Of a DNA stretch of 64,000 nt, positions 11,030-19,915 are shown piece by piece. Position numbers and translations under genes: made by a program. The notes under the pieces are model-generated. The model ran no database searches, was not told where the DNA came from, and saw only the letters and a list, made by a program, of their open reading frames with translations. This DNA is from Arthrobacter sp. PsM3 (GTDB taxonomy: Bacteria; Actinomycetota; Actinomycetes; Actinomycetales; Micrococcaceae), in contig NZ_JARUXE010000003.1 in the NCBI RefSeq assembly GCF_030433895.1, forward strand, positions 1-64,000, in the 5' to 3' direction. The stretch's first letter is position 1; each line of letters begins with the position of its first letter.

Positions 11030-12251
11030 GCCGTGCGAAAGCGGGCGCGTGCTCCGGCCGCGGCCCGAAGGCGATGAAGCGTGGCATCACCCTGCCGATG
11101 GCCGGGATGCGCCTGCCCAGGAACAACAGGACTGCGGGCGCCCCCGACCGCTGCCCGGTCATGATCGGCCCGAACACCAGGCGGTGCAGGATCCGCTGCA
11201 CGGTCTGGACGATTACCGTGGGCCTCTGCCGCCGTCGTTGGACCTTGGCCAGCTCGGTGCGTGGCACCCGTCCGCGGAGCAGAGCCGAAGCCAGGACATC
11301 CGCGGCGGCCACGGCGTCCTGGATGGCGAGGTTGATCCCGACCCCGCCGGCAGGGGACATGGCATGCGCGGCATCGCCGATGCAGAGCAACCCGTTGATG
11401 TGCCATTGGCGGAGCCGGTCCAGCCGCACGTCGAGCCAGTGCAGCTCCTCGAGCGAAGCGATGGCGTCCACCCGGTCGGCGAGGTCCGGGCGGAGCGCCG
11501 CGATCCGGCGTCGGAAGCCCCCGACGCCCTCGGCCTGGATCCGGGCGTCCGTGCCCTTCGGTGCGAGGTACCCCATCTGGTAATAATCGGTGCGGTTGAG
11601 CGCCACCAGGGCCTCACCCCGGCCGAACGCAGGAACGATTCCCGCCACGGCGCCCGGCTCGGAGGCGTGGCGCGGCAGGCGGAACCACCAGACGTCGAAC
11701 GGCACCGGGTAATCCTTCGGGGGCAGCCCGGCCGCGGCGCGCAGGGTGGAATGGCGGCCGTCCGTCGCAACCACCAGATCCGCCCGGAGCTCGCCCTCTG
11801 CCCCCGCGGCGGTCCGGTAGCGGACTCCGGTCACCCGGCCGCCGTTGCGGACCAGCGCCGTGGCCCTGTGATTCATCCGCAGGGTAAATGACGGTTCCGT
11901 CGCGGCGGCGTCGGCCAGGAAATTCAGGAAGTCCCATTGCGGCATCATGGCAACGTAGTTGTAGGGCGGCGGGAGCGTATCAAAGTTGCCCACCGTCACC
12001 GGCGGCCCACCCGGAACCGGGAAGGCGACGTTGCTCAACCGGCTCTGCGGCAGCCGCCGGAATTCCTCGCCGAGGCCCAGTTCATCGATCAGCCTGATGG
12101 TCGAGGCGTGGACCGTGTCGCCGCGGAAGTCCCGGAAAAAGTCCGCGTGCTTCTCCAGCACCGTCACGTCCACCCCGGCCCGGGCCAGCAGCAGTCCCAG
12201 CATCATTCCGGCCGGCCCGCCGCCAACCACCACGCATCCGGTCTTCTCCAT
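11010..12251 (-). CDS. FAD-dependent monooxygenase (UbiH/PHBH-type)
   Basis: 413 aa. N-terminal Rossmann motif CVVVGGGPAGMMLG, the conserved RGDTVHAST stretch, a central DG motif (VVATDGRHSTLR) and the GD motif CIGDAAHAMSPAGGVGIN identify a class A flavoprotein hydroxylase. Substrate unknown. The frame has ATG at 12257 and 12251; TAGCGT at 12258-12263 touches the upstream ATG and is six bases from the second, so a leaderless transcript would start at 12251. Convergent with the ACP operon, divergent from nadE. Confidence 0.85.
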   Translation of the reverse strand: MEKTGCVVVGGGPAGMMLGLLLARAGVDVTVLEKHADFFRDFRGDTVHASTIRLIDELGLGEEFRRLPQSRLSNVAFPVPGGPPVTVGNFDTLPPPYNYVAMMPQWDFLNFLADAAATEPSFTLRMNHRATALVRNGGRVTGVRYRTAAGAEGELRADLVVATDGRHSTLRAAAGLPPKDYPVPFDVWWFRLPRHASEPGAVAGIVPAFGRGEALVALNRTDYYQMGYLAPKGTDARIQAEGVGGFRRRIAALRPDLADRVDAIASLEELHWLDVRLDRLRQWHINGLLCIGDAAHAMSPAGGVGINLAIQDAVAAADVLASALLRGRVPRTELAKVQRRRQRPTVIVQTVQRILHRLVFGPIMTGQRSGAPAVLLFLGRRIPAIGRVMPRFIAFGPRPEHAPAFARRAPQRS

Positions 12252-12257
12252 GGCCAT

Positions 12258-12263
12258 ACGCTA
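12258..12263 (-). promoter_or_regulatory. -10 box of leaderless promoter for the FAD monooxygenase
   Basis: TAGCGT on the minus strand, six bases before ATG at 12251; it rules against the ATG at 12257 being transcribed. Confidence 0.45.
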
Positions 12264-12358
12264 CGCCTGCCCGGGGTGCCGCGGGAGGGGATTTCGCGGC
12301 GGCTCCGGGCGCGTGGGCGGTTTCGGCTCAGGCGGCGCATCAACACACGCGCGGCCGG

Positions 12359-12412
12359 TTCAGGCCCGCGCGTCGCTTCAGGCCCGCGCCGCGCTTCAGG
12401 CCCGCGCGGCGC
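12359..12412. repeat. Three tandem 18-bp repeats
   Basis: Three consecutive copies of TTCAGGCCCGCG followed by a variable six-base end (CGTCGC, CCGCGC, CGGCGC) lie in the ~285-base gap between the FAD monooxygenase and nadE. The surrounding sequence is rich in GCGCG. No coding sequence is convincing here. Confidence 0.75.
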
Positions 12413-12525
12413 CAAATATCCGGCGCGCCGGTATTCGCGTAGCGCGAGGCATTCTTGCGCCGCGCGGGCCGAGATCCGCAGCGCCAGCCGGACGGACATA
12501 GTTGGGCCCGGTTGACACTGCTGAC

Positions 12526-12531
12526 TAGGCT
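12526..12531 (+). promoter_or_regulatory. -10 box of leaderless promoter for nadE
   Basis: TAGGCT, seven bases before the nadE ATG, with no Shine-Dalgarno. Confidence 0.5.
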
Positions 12532-12538
12532 GTGAGGC

Positions 12539-13360
12539 ATGCGCGAACTCCAGGCGAAAATCATTGAAGAAATGGGCGTGCAGCCCCGGATCGACCCCGC
12601 CGGGGAGGTGCGCAAACGCGTCACGTTCCTCAAGGACTACCTCAAGGCGACCCGCACCAAGGGCTTCGTCCTGGGGATTTCCGGCGGGTTGGACTCCTCC
12701 CTCGCGGGTCGGCTTGCCCAGCTTGCCGTCGAAGAGCTGGCAGCCGAAGGTGTGGACGCAAACTTCGTCGCCGTCCGCCTGCCCTACGGCGTGCAGCACG
12801 ACGAGGACGACGCCCAGGCCGCCCTGGACTTCATCCGGGCCAAGACCGAGTGGACGTTCAACATCTCCGCCGCAGTGGACGGCTTCGAGGACGAATTCGA
12901 GGAGACCGTCGGCAACGGGATCTCCGACTTCCACAAGGGCAACACCAAGGCCCGCACCCGCATGATCGCCCAGTACGCCCTCGCCGGCGAGCACAACTAC
13001 CTCGTCATCGGAACGGACCACGGCGCGGAATCAGTCACCGGATTCTTCACCAAGTACGGCGACGGCGGCGCCGACATCCTGCCACTGTTCGGACTGGACA
13101 AGCGCCAGAACCGTGCCCTGCTCGCCGAACTCGGCGCCCCGGCCCGGATCTGGGAAAAAGTCCCCACGGCCGACCTCCTCGACGGCCAGCCCGGCCGCAC
13201 CGACGAGGACGAACTGGGCCTTAGCTACGACACAATCGATGACTACCTCGAAGGCCACGACATCCCCGTGGCCGCAGCCGAGCTGATCGAGCAGAAATAC
13301 CTCCGCACCCGGCACAAGCGCACCGTCCCCGTCACCATCTTCGACACTTGGTGGAAGTAG
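12539..13360 (+). CDS. nadE: Ammonia-dependent NAD+ synthetase
   Basis: 273 aa, the length of the NH3-dependent form without a glutaminase domain. Amidates nicotinic acid adenine dinucleotide to NAD using ATP. The ATP pyrophosphatase P-loop [12 protein letters not shown] is near residue 45, and [19 protein letters not shown] and the C-terminal RTRHKRTVP segments are characteristic. Monocistronic; followed by ~220 bases holding no convincing gene. Confidence 0.95.
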   Translation: MRELQAKIIEEMGVQPRIDPAGEVRKRVTFLKDYLKATRTKGFVLGISGGLDSSLAGRLAQLAVEELAAEGVDANFVAVRLPYGVQHDEDDAQAALDFIRAKTEWTFNISAAVDGFEDEFEETVGNGISDFHKGNTKARTRMIAQYALAGEHNYLVIGTDHGAESVTGFFTKYGDGGADILPLFGLDKRQNRALLAELGAPARIWEKVPTADLLDGQPGRTDEDELGLSYDTIDDYLEGHDIPVAAAELIEQKYLRTRHKRTVPVTIFDTWWK

Positions 13361-13540
13361 CCGGCGCCAGGATGCCGGCCGCGCGGGGGAACTTTGAGCC
13401 CGGGTTGGACACTTTCCCCGCCAAAAGCCGGCGCGTCCGGGTCGATGTGCCCCGCGACGGCGGCAGCAGCCGGTAAGCCACGACGCCGGAACTCGACCTG
13501 CGCGGCAGCCCACAACACCTTGGGCCCCGGCACCCGCTAA

Positions 13541-13588
13541 GCGGCACCAGATAGACGGCGTCCGCGAAGCGACACCCACTAGACGGCG
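13541..13588. repeat. Imperfect 20-bp direct repeat at the 3' end of iclR
   Basis: Bases 13541-13560 and 13569-13588 match at 16 of 20 positions, both ending TAGACGGCG; the second copy contains the iclR stop codon. The gap between nadE and iclR holds nothing else that I can identify. Confidence 0.4.
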
Positions 13589-14364
13589 CCTGCAGTTCCC
13601 TGCAGCAGGGTGGAGATCCGGTGGGCCTCTTCCATCAGGAGGCGGCCCAGCAGCTCCTGCCGTTCCCCCTTGAAACGCGGCTCGATTCCGGTCAGCGACA
13701 ACGCCCAGGCGGGGCGGCCGCGCTGGTCAAAGACCGCCGCGCCCATCCCCCAGCTGCCCTCCAAAACCAGCCCGGGATTGACCGAGTAGCCGGCCTGGCG
13801 CGTCTTCGCCAGGTTCTCCCGGACCAGGGCCTCGGTGTGCGCGGCCGCGAAATCGCGCGCATGCGCGGCCCAGCCGGCGAACAGTTCCTCCTGCTCCGCC
13901 TCGGGGAGGAACGCCATAATGGCGGTGCCGGCGGATGCGACCCCGAGCGGGAAGCGGACCCCCTCGTGCAGCACGAAGGACCGCACCGGGAAGCTGCCCT
14001 CCTCCCGGAGCAGGCACACCGTCTCGGCGGCGCGGCGGATGGAGAAGAACGCGCTTTCGCCGGTCTCCTCGGCGAGCCTGCGCAGGCTGGGCCGGGCAAT
14101 GTCCTCGAGCGGAAAGCGGGTTGAGGCCACGGAGCCCATCAGCAGGATCTCCGGGCCCAGCACCCAGTTGCCGCTCTGCGGGTCCTGGTCCAGCAGGCCC
14201 TCGGAGGCCAGCGAGGAAAGCAGCCGGTGCACGGTGGGGCGGGTGAGCCCGGACTCCCTGACGACTTCCACGAGCGGGGAACCTTCGGGTTTCCGTCCGA
14301 CAATGCGCAGCAGGGACGCGACGCGGCTGACGACTTGTGCGCCCTGGACCGGTAATGAAGACAT
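13579..14364 (-). CDS. IclR-family transcriptional regulator
   Basis: 261 aa. N-terminal winged HTH ([16 protein letters not shown], then [15 protein letters not shown]) and C-terminal IclR effector domain. The frame is open 37 codons further upstream, but ATG at 14364 is preceded by AGGAA and starts where family homology begins ([10 protein letters not shown]). Divergent from the CoA-transferase/thiolase operon with three palindromes between them, so it most likely controls that operon and itself. Confidence 0.9.
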   Translation of the reverse strand: MSSLPVQGAQVVSRVASLLRIVGRKPEGSPLVEVVRESGLTRPTVHRLLSSLASEGLLDQDPQSGNWVLGPEILLMGSVASTRFPLEDIARPSLRRLAEETGESAFFSIRRAAETVCLLREEGSFPVRSFVLHEGVRFPLGVASAGTAIMAFLPEAEQEELFAGWAAHARDFAAAHTEALVRENLAKTRQAGYSVNPGLVLEGSWGMGAAVFDQRGRPAWALSLTGIEPRFKGERQELLGRLLMEEAHRISTLLQGTAGAV

Positions 14365-14402
14365 CTTTTTCCTCGGACTTTGCGTTAGATCCACCCAAAC
14401 TA

Positions 14403-14415
14403 TCCATATTGTGGA
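14403..14415. promoter_or_regulatory. IclR-type operator half of the divergent region, copy 1
   Basis: TCCATATTGTGGA, an imperfect TCCAY-N3-GTGGA palindrome 39 bases from the iclR start, matching two further copies in the same intergenic region. Confidence 0.55.
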
Positions 14416-14432
14416 CATCTCCCAGTCTACCG

Positions 14433-14445
14433 TCCACACTGTAAA
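14433..14445. promoter_or_regulatory. IclR-type operator, degenerate copy 2
   Basis: TCCACACTGTAAA keeps the left arm TCCAC and the N3-GT core of the copies at 14403 and 14523, with the right arm degraded. Confidence 0.4.
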
Positions 14446-14474
14446 AACGGCACGTTCGGGGCTAAAGTCGTCCA

Positions 14475-14504
14475 TTGACAGCCCCTATTTCGGCACCGTA
14501 GGCT
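14475..14504 (+). promoter_or_regulatory. Candidate sigma-70-type promoter of the CoA-transferase operon
   Basis: TTGACA at 14475-14480 and TAGGCT at 14499-14504 are separated by 18 bases. Transcription would begin near 14511, just before operator copy 3, which fits repression by the IclR protein. Confidence 0.6.
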
Positions 14505-14522
14505 CCAACAGCAGAGGAACAG

Positions 14523-14535
14523 TCCACAAAGTGGA
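14523..14535. promoter_or_regulatory. IclR-type operator, perfect copy 3
   Basis: TCCACAAAGTGGA, a perfect palindrome with 5-base arms, 29 bases before the CoA-transferase start and just downstream of the predicted transcription start. Confidence 0.6.
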
Positions 14536-14564
14536 TTGCATCAAGAGCTCAATGAGGAGATGCG

Positions 14565-15305
14565 ATGTCGAAGTTGAAATCCGGAGCGGCCGCCGCGCTG
14601 CAGGACGTACTGCGGGACGGCATGACGCTCGCCGTCGGAGGCTTTGGCCTCAGCGGCATCCCGGCCGACCTGATCGAGGCGGTGCGCGATTCCGGCGTCA
14701 AAGACCTCACCGTGGTGTCCAACAACATGGGCGTGGACGGCAAGGGCCTTGGCCTCCTGATCGAAGCCGGACAAGTCCGCAAGGTCATCGCCTCCTATGT
14801 GGGCGAGAACAAACTCTTTGCCGAGCAGTACCTGGCCGGCAAGCTGGAGGTCGAGTTCACCCCGCAAGGCACCCTCGCCGAGCGCCTCCGCGCCGGCGGC
14901 GCGGGCATCCCGGCGTTCTACACCAAGACGGGCGTCGGGACCCTTGTCGCCGAAGGCAAGCCGCTCGCCGAGTTCGACGGCGAGACTTTCGTCCAGGAGC
15001 GCGCCATCAAGGCCGACGTGGCCCTGGTGCACGCGCACACCGCCGATACCGACGGCAACCTGATCTACCGTTACACCGCCCAGAACTTCAACCCCGTCGT
15101 GGCCACGGCCGGCACCGTGACGGTGGCCGAAGCCGAAGTGATCGTGGAGCCCGGCCAGCTGGACCCGCACCACATCGTCACCCCCGGCGTCTTCGTCCAG
15201 CGCCTCGTGCAGGCCAGCGCCCGGGTCAAGGACATCGAGCAGCGGACGGTCCGCCCCCGCACCGAAGCCGCCGCCGCCGCGGAAACTGCACCTGTTCCGG
15301 CCTGA
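14565..15305 (+). CDS. scoA: 3-oxoacid CoA-transferase subunit A
   Basis: 246 aa. Family I CoA-transferase alpha subunit (SCOT/PcaI type), with [16 protein letters not shown] near residue 24 and the [19 protein letters not shown] segment. With subunit B it moves CoA from succinyl-CoA to a 3-oxo acid (acetoacetate or 3-oxoadipate; specificity not decidable). GAGGAG precedes ATG. First gene of an IclR-controlled operon with scoB and a thiolase; there is a Glu/Ala-rich tail of ~15 residues. Confidence 0.88.
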   Translation: MSKLKSGAAAALQDVLRDGMTLAVGGFGLSGIPADLIEAVRDSGVKDLTVVSNNMGVDGKGLGLLIEAGQVRKVIASYVGENKLFAEQYLAGKLEVEFTPQGTLAERLRAGGAGIPAFYTKTGVGTLVAEGKPLAEFDGETFVQERAIKADVALVHAHTADTDGNLIYRYTAQNFNPVVATAGTVTVAEAEVIVEPGQLDPHHIVTPGVFVQRLVQASARVKDIEQRTVRPRTEAAAAAETAPVPA

Positions 15306-15337
15306 GCGCCGCCCCTACTTTCTTCAGGAGAAACATC

Positions 15338-16036
15338 ATGGCTTGGACCCGGAATGAAATGGCCGCCATCGCGGCCGAAGAACTCAACGACGGCGACTAC
15401 GTCAACCTTGGCATCGGCATCCCCACACTGGTCGCCAACAACCTGCGCGACGGCGTCCGCGTCGTCCTGCAGAGCGAGAACGGGCTGCTCGGCATGGGGC
15501 CGTTCCCCTACGAGGGCGAGGAGGACGCCGACCTCATCAACGCCGGCAAGCAGACCGTCACGGTCCTCCCCGGCGGCAGCATCTTCGACTCCGCCGCCTC
15601 CTTCGGCATGATCCGCGGCGGCCACGTCAAGGTCGCCATCCTGGGAGCCATGCAGGTCTCCGGGAACGGCGACCTCGCCAACTGGACCATCCCCGGCAAA
15701 ATGGTCAAGGGCATGGGCGGCGCCATGGACCTCGTCGCCGGCACCCCGCGCGTCGTGGTCCTCACCGAACACAACGCCAAGGACGGCACTCCCAAGATCG
15801 TCACGGAATGCACCCTGCCGCTGACCGGACTGAGCTGTGTTGACCGCATCATCAGCGACCTCGCGGTGTTTGACCTGGTGAAGGTCGACCAACAAACAGG
15901 CGGCGCCCGGCAGCTCACGCTGACCCGCCTCGCCCCCGGCGTCACCGTGGAGGAACTCCGCGGGAAGACCGAAGCCGGCTTCGACCTCGCCCCGTCCCTC
16001 GACACCACCCCCACCCTTGAAGGAGCCACGGCATGA
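15338..16036 (+). CDS. scoB: 3-oxoacid CoA-transferase subunit B
   Basis: 232 aa. Beta subunit of the same CoA-transferase: [15 protein letters not shown] near 21-35 and the active-site Glu E47 in the SENGLLG motif. CAGGAG lies eight bases before ATG. The stop overlaps the thiolase ATG by four bases (ATGA), so the two are translationally coupled. Confidence 0.9.
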   Translation: MAWTRNEMAAIAAEELNDGDYVNLGIGIPTLVANNLRDGVRVVLQSENGLLGMGPFPYEGEEDADLINAGKQTVTVLPGGSIFDSAASFGMIRGGHVKVAILGAMQVSGNGDLANWTIPGKMVKGMGGAMDLVAGTPRVVVLTEHNAKDGTPKIVTECTLPLTGLSCVDRIISDLAVFDLVKVDQQTGGARQLTLTRLAPGVTVEELRGKTEAGFDLAPSLDTTPTLEGATA

Positions 16037-17217
16037 GCCTGCGCGAACAGTTCGGTAAAGATGTCCTGCTGACGGGATGGGGCCACAGCCGCTTCGGCAA
16101 ACTCACGGACGAGACCCTGGAATCCCTGATCGTCCAGGTCGCCACGGAAGCGATCGGCAACGCCGGGATCGAGCCGGGCCAGATTGACGAAATCTACCTC
16201 GGCCAGTTCAACTCCGGCATGATGCCGCTGGCGTTCCCGTCCTCGCTGGCCCTGCAGGTCTCGGAGCAACTGGCCAACGTCCCGTCCACCCGGGTCGAGA
16301 ACGCCTGCGCCTCCGGGTCCGCCGCGTTCCAGCAGGGCACCAAGTCGCTGCTGGCCGGAACCGCGAAGACCGTGCTCGTGATCGGCGCCGAAAAGATGAC
16401 CCAGGCCGGGGCCGACGTCGTCGGGGCTGCCCTGCTCGGCGCGGACTACGACATGGCGGGCAAGGCCTCCAGCACCGGCTTCACCGGGCTGTTTGCCGAG
16501 GTGGCCAAGCACTACGAGAAGCGCTACGGGCCGGTTTCGGACGTGCTGGGCACCATCGCCGCGAAGAACCACCGCAACGGCGTCGACAACCCCTACGCCC
16601 AGCTCCGCAAGGACCTCGGCGAGGAGTTCTGCCGGACCGTCTCGGACAAGAACCCGATGGTCGCGGACCCGCTGCGCCGCACCGACTGCTCGCCCGTGTC
16701 CGACGGCGCCGCCGCCGTCGTGCTGAGCCTCGCCCCGACCGGCGGGGTCACCGCGCCCGTCCGGCTCGCCGGTTTCGGCCAGGCCAACGACTTCTTCCCC
16801 GCCGCGCGCCGGGACCCCACCGCCTTCACCGCGACGCGTGCCTCCTGGCAGCGCGCGCTGGGGATGGCCGGCGTCGGGCTCGATGAGCTGGACTTCGCCG
16901 AGGTGCACGACTGCTTCACCATCGCCGAGCTGCTGATGTACGAGGCCATGGGGCTGACCGAACCGGGCCAGGGCGCCCGCGCTGTCGAGGAAGGCTGGGT
17001 CTTCAAGGACGGCAAGCTGCCCATCAACGTCTCCGGCGGCCTCAAGGCCAAGGGCCACCCCGTGGGCGCCACCGGCGTCTCGCAGCATGTCATCGCCGCG
17101 ATGCAGCTCACCGGCACCGCTGGCGGCATGCAACTGGCCAACCCGCGCCGGGCTGCGGTGCAGAACATGGGCGGCGTCGGGATCGCCAACTACGTCAGCG
17201 TCCTCGAAGCCGTCTAG
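16033..17217 (+). CDS. Thiolase-family acetyl-CoA acetyltransferase (SCP-2 thiolase-like)
   Basis: 394 aa. Cleaves 3-oxoacyl-CoA with CoA. Active-site C92 in [22 protein letters not shown] with the His typical of SCP-2-type thiolases, and GHPVGATG near the C-terminus; the canonical bacterial FadA/PcaF C-terminal Cys loop is replaced by this SCP-2-like version. With the CoA-transferase it would activate and cleave a 3-oxo acid to acyl-CoA units. Last gene of the operon; a large palindrome follows. Confidence 0.88.
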   Translation: MSLREQFGKDVLLTGWGHSRFGKLTDETLESLIVQVATEAIGNAGIEPGQIDEIYLGQFNSGMMPLAFPSSLALQVSEQLANVPSTRVENACASGSAAFQQGTKSLLAGTAKTVLVIGAEKMTQAGADVVGAALLGADYDMAGKASSTGFTGLFAEVAKHYEKRYGPVSDVLGTIAAKNHRNGVDNPYAQLRKDLGEEFCRTVSDKNPMVADPLRRTDCSPVSDGAAAVVLSLAPTGGVTAPVRLAGFGQANDFFPAARRDPTAFTATRASWQRALGMAGVGLDELDFAEVHDCFTIAELLMYEAMGLTEPGQGARAVEEGWVFKDGKLPINVSGGLKAKGHPVGATGVSQHVIAAMQLTGTAGGMQLANPRRAAVQNMGGVGIANYVSVLEAV

Positions 17218-17232
17218 AAGTACCAGCAAGAA

Positions 17233-17297
17233 CCAACGCGGGGTCAGATACCGCCCATGCCGGGGGGCTTAATGGGCCGTATCTGACCCCGCGTTGG
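17233..17297. repeat. REP-like palindrome, copy 1 (possible bidirectional terminator)
   Basis: Perfect 19-base arms (17233-17251 and 17279-17297, left arm starting CCAACGCGGGGTCAG) enclose a 27-base loop that itself contains GCCCAT and ATGGGC. It lies between the thiolase and the convergent dehydrogenase pseudogene. A second copy with the same outer and inner arms is at 47351-47412. Confidence 0.8.
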
Positions 17298-17326
17298 CTG
17301 TTGTGGTGGGGCGGGGGTGTGGGGGG

Positions 17327-18186
17327 TCAGGTGTAGTCGTTGTAGAAGCCTCGGCCGCTCTTGACTCCCAGCCAGCCGTTCGCGATGTATTCCTCCAGCA
17401 TGGGAGCCGATTTGTTCTCCACCCCGGCCAGTTCGCAGTAGTGGTTCTCAATGTCCAGGACCACGTCCAGGCCCACCTCGTCCATAAAGCGGAAGGGAGT
17501 GGTTTCGGACTTGAAGACGTCGGCGAACAAGGCGTCCACGTCGCGCGGTTCGGCCACGCCCTCGGCCACGACCAGGAGCGATTCGCGCTTGATCGCTGCC
17601 CAGATCCGGTTGAAGATGAACCCGGTGCTCTGCTTGCGCACCCGGTGCGGGACCAGCGCGTACTTCGGCAGCTCGGCCATGAGCAGCTCGATGATCTGCG
17701 GGTCGGTCTGGCCGCTGGACATCAGCTCCACCGAACGCACGTCCGGCGGCATGTAGAAGTGCATGTTCAGGACACGCTCCGGGCTGTTCACTCCGCCAAT
17801 GAATTCCGAGGAAGCGAACGACGAAGAGTTGCTGGCCAGCACGGCGTCCGGGGCGGCCAGCTGGTCAAGGTCAGCGAAGATTGCCTGCTTGAGGCCAAGC
17901 TTTTCGGGACCGCCTCGACCACGAGCCACGAATCCCGGAGGGCGTCGGCGAGATTGTCCCTCGCCGCAAGACGGACCGCCGGGTTACCGCCTAGCTCTTC
18001 CACGGCGCGGTGGCGCTGCGTGGCGATGTACTCGATCGCGGCTTTGGCCACGGTGAGGTCCGTGTCATAGACGCGCACTTCGGCGCCTTGGAGCGAAAGC
18101 ATCAAGGCGATGCGCCGGCCCAGGGTTCCGCCGCCGATGACGGTAATGGGCCGTTCCGCGATGTTGGCTGGGAGCGTGTAGGTCAT
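17327..18186 (-). pseudogene. 3-hydroxyacyl-CoA dehydrogenase, interrupted by a single-base frameshift
   Basis: The N-terminal part (start 18186; NAD motif VIGGGTLGRRIA, then DSWLVVEAVP) and the C-terminal part (EKLGLKQAIFADLDQL to the stop at 17327, with SNSSSFASSEFIGG) are in different frames. Inserting one C on the plus strand at about 17905, in the run TTTTCGGG, restores a continuous 286-aa protein of normal length. The intact enzyme would oxidise 3-hydroxyacyl-CoA to 3-oxoacyl-CoA, which fits the facing thiolase and CoA-transferase. Either a real inactivating mutation or a sequencing/assembly error. AAGGAA precedes ATG. Confidence 0.85.
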
Positions 18187-18187
18187 G

Positions 18188-18340
18188 TCAATTCCTTTCA
18201 GGAGGCTGCCGGCGATGCGGCGGCAGGTTGATGGCGTTTGTGCTGGTGCCCCTGGCGATCAATACAAGGGCAGGGACGGCGGCAAGCACAAGGGCCGAAC
18301 CGTAGATCAGGGTGGTGATCGGAAGCGGAGGACTAAACTC
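18188..18340 (-). pseudogene. Remnant of the C-terminal end of a membrane transporter
   Basis: About 50 codons with one hydrophobic helix (TTLIYGSALVLAAVPALVLI) and a short charged tail end in a TGA that lies one base before the ATG of the dehydrogenase, the spacing of a normal upstream operon gene. No start or upstream part exists: the frame runs into the alcohol dehydrogenase. It looks like the last helix of a deleted MFS-type transporter. Moderate confidence because it is short. Confidence 0.45.
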
Positions 18341-18374
18341 AGTCCCAGCCCAGCCTGCAACCCGAGGAGCCCCC

Positions 18375-19430
18375 ATGCGCGCCACCATCATCCACGCCCC
18401 CGGTGACATCCGGGTCGAGGACCGCGACTACCCCACCGTCCAGTTGCCCACCGACGTCGTCGTCAAGGTCACCGCCTCGTGCGTCTGCGGGTCGGACCTG
18501 TGGCCCTACCGCGGCGTGCGGCCCATCCACAAGCCCACCGCGATTGGTCACGAGTTTATCGGCACCGTGGAGAGCGTCGGCTCCGGGATCACCAGCCTGG
18601 CGGTCGGAGACCTTGTGATCGCGCCGTTCGTGATCAGCTGCGGCGCCTGCCCCCAGTGCCTCAACGGCGTCACCGTGGCCTGCGAGCACCTGGCCGGCTG
18701 GGGCGGCAAGGACGACACGGGCCACGCCGTCGACGGCGGCCAGGGCCAGGCGGTCCGCGTCCCGCTCGCCGACTCCACCCTTGTCAAGGTTCCCGGGATC
18801 ACGGAACCGGACCAAGCCCTCCTGAAGAGCCTGCTCACACTCTCCGACGTCATGGCGACCGGCCACCACGCGGCCCTCGCCGCGAAGGCCGGCCCGGGCC
18901 GGACCGTCGTGGTGGTGGGCGACGGCGCCGTCGGGCTCTGCGGGGTGCTGGCCGCCCGGCGGCTCGGTGCGGAACGGATCATCGCGATGTCCCGCCACGC
19001 CGACCGGCAGGCGATCGCCCGCGAATTCGGGGCCACCGACATCGTGGAGGAGCGCGGGGACGACGGTGTCGCCAGGGTGCGCGAACTCCTCGGCGGAGTG
19101 CTCGCCGATTCCGTCCTCGAGTGTGTCGGGACCAAGGAGTCGATGGCACAGGCGCTGCACAGCACCCGTCCGGGCGGGGCGCTGGGCTTCGTCGGCGTCC
19201 CCACCGGCGGCGGCGAGGTCCCGTTGCGCTACCTCTTCGACACGAACATCTCCATTGGCGGCGGCATGGCCCCGGCACGGACCTACATCCCGGAACTACT
19301 GGCGGATGTCCTCGCCGGCACGATCAATCCGGGCCGCGTCTTCGACGTTGTGATGCCGCTGGAGGAAGCCCCGGAGGCCTACCGCGCAATGGATGAGCGG
19401 CGCGCCATCAAGGTCCTGCTGATCCCCTAA
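18375..19430 (+). CDS. Zinc-dependent medium-chain alcohol dehydrogenase
   Basis: 351 aa. Catalytic zinc ligands in CVCGSDLW and GHEFIG near residues 37-62, structural zinc cysteines in the CGACPQCLNG...C loop, and the NAD(P) motif VVVGDGAVGLCG near 178. Oxidises an alcohol or related substrate with NAD(P); substrate unknown. GAGGAG lies eight bases before the chosen ATG; the frame is open upstream for 21 codons but without homology. Divergent from the dehydrogenase pseudogene. Confidence 0.88.
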   Translation: MRATIIHAPGDIRVEDRDYPTVQLPTDVVVKVTASCVCGSDLWPYRGVRPIHKPTAIGHEFIGTVESVGSGITSLAVGDLVIAPFVISCGACPQCLNGVTVACEHLAGWGGKDDTGHAVDGGQGQAVRVPLADSTLVKVPGITEPDQALLKSLLTLSDVMATGHHAALAAKAGPGRTVVVVGDGAVGLCGVLAARRLGAERIIAMSRHADRQAIAREFGATDIVEERGDDGVARVRELLGGVLADSVLECVGTKESMAQALHSTRPGGALGFVGVPTGGGEVPLRYLFDTNISIGGGMAPARTYIPELLADVLAGTINPGRVFDVVMPLEEAPEAYRAMDERRAIKVLLIP

Positions 19431-19462
19431 GGAGCGTCCGACGGCGGCGCCGCGGGCAGGTG

Positions 19463-19508
19463 CGCGGGCCCGGGTGTGGGCCCGGGTGCGGGCCCGGGTG
19501 CGGGCCCG
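19463..19508. repeat. 12-bp tandem repeat, about 3.7 copies
   Basis: A run of GGGCCCGGGTGC units (one with GTGT variant) follows the alcohol dehydrogenase stop by about 30 bases. Each unit contains the palindrome GGGCCC/CCCGGG, so it may fold and act as a terminator; no T-tract. Confidence 0.7.
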
Positions 19509-19588
19509 TTTTCTGGCTCTTGTACTGCACATGCGCTGGGTCTAGCGTGAAGCGCATCAGCATCCGCCGCCGTCGTCGAGGAGCCGTC

Positions 19589-19906
19589 ATGGCAAGGTTT
19601 GTGCAGATCATTGAATTCCAGACCTCCCGCATCGAGGAAATTGAAGCCCTGGGGCGGCCATCCCGGACCGAAGGATCCACGGCGCCCACCTTCCGCCGGA
19701 TCCTTGCCACCGCGGACCGCGACCGCCCCGGAACATATCTCACCCTGGTCGAATTCGATTCCTACGATTCGGCCATGGAGAACTCCGCGCGACCCGAGAC
19801 CTCCGATTTCGCCGGGCGGATGGCGGCCCTCTGCGACGGGCCGCCGGTGTTCCGCAACCTGGACGTGATGTGGGAGGACAACGGCAGTCCAGCGGACCTT
19901 CCGTAG
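19589..19906 (+). CDS. Small conserved hypothetical protein (possible ferredoxin-like/ABM fold)
   Basis: 105 aa from ATG with GAGGAG eight bases upstream; the frame is open further 5' but only through the repeat region. The pattern FVQIIEFQTSRIEEI ... YLTLVEFDSYDSAMENS ... FRNLDVMW resembles the alternating strands of dimeric alpha-beta barrel (antibiotic-monooxygenase-like) proteins. Function not recognised. It lies nine bases before the PEP-synthase-like gene, so the two are probably co-transcribed. Confidence 0.7.
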   Translation: MARFVQIIEFQTSRIEEIEALGRPSRTEGSTAPTFRRILATADRDRPGTYLTLVEFDSYDSAMENSARPETSDFAGRMAALCDGPPVFRNLDVMWEDNGSPADLP

Positions 19907-19915
19907 GAGCGGGCC

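Noticed and set aside
12512..12517. TTGACA as a -35 box for nadE
   Set aside because: It is only eight bases from the TAGGCT -10 box, too close for a standard promoter.
13835..15337. Long frame running from iclR into scoB
   Set aside because: The first ~500 codons are out of frame with scoA and have no homology; scoB begins at 15338 with a good ribosome-binding site.
19430..19588. Rifamycin-associated element upstream of the Rph-like gene
   Set aside because: The 19-base palindromic element was not found in the region, only GC-rich tandem repeats.
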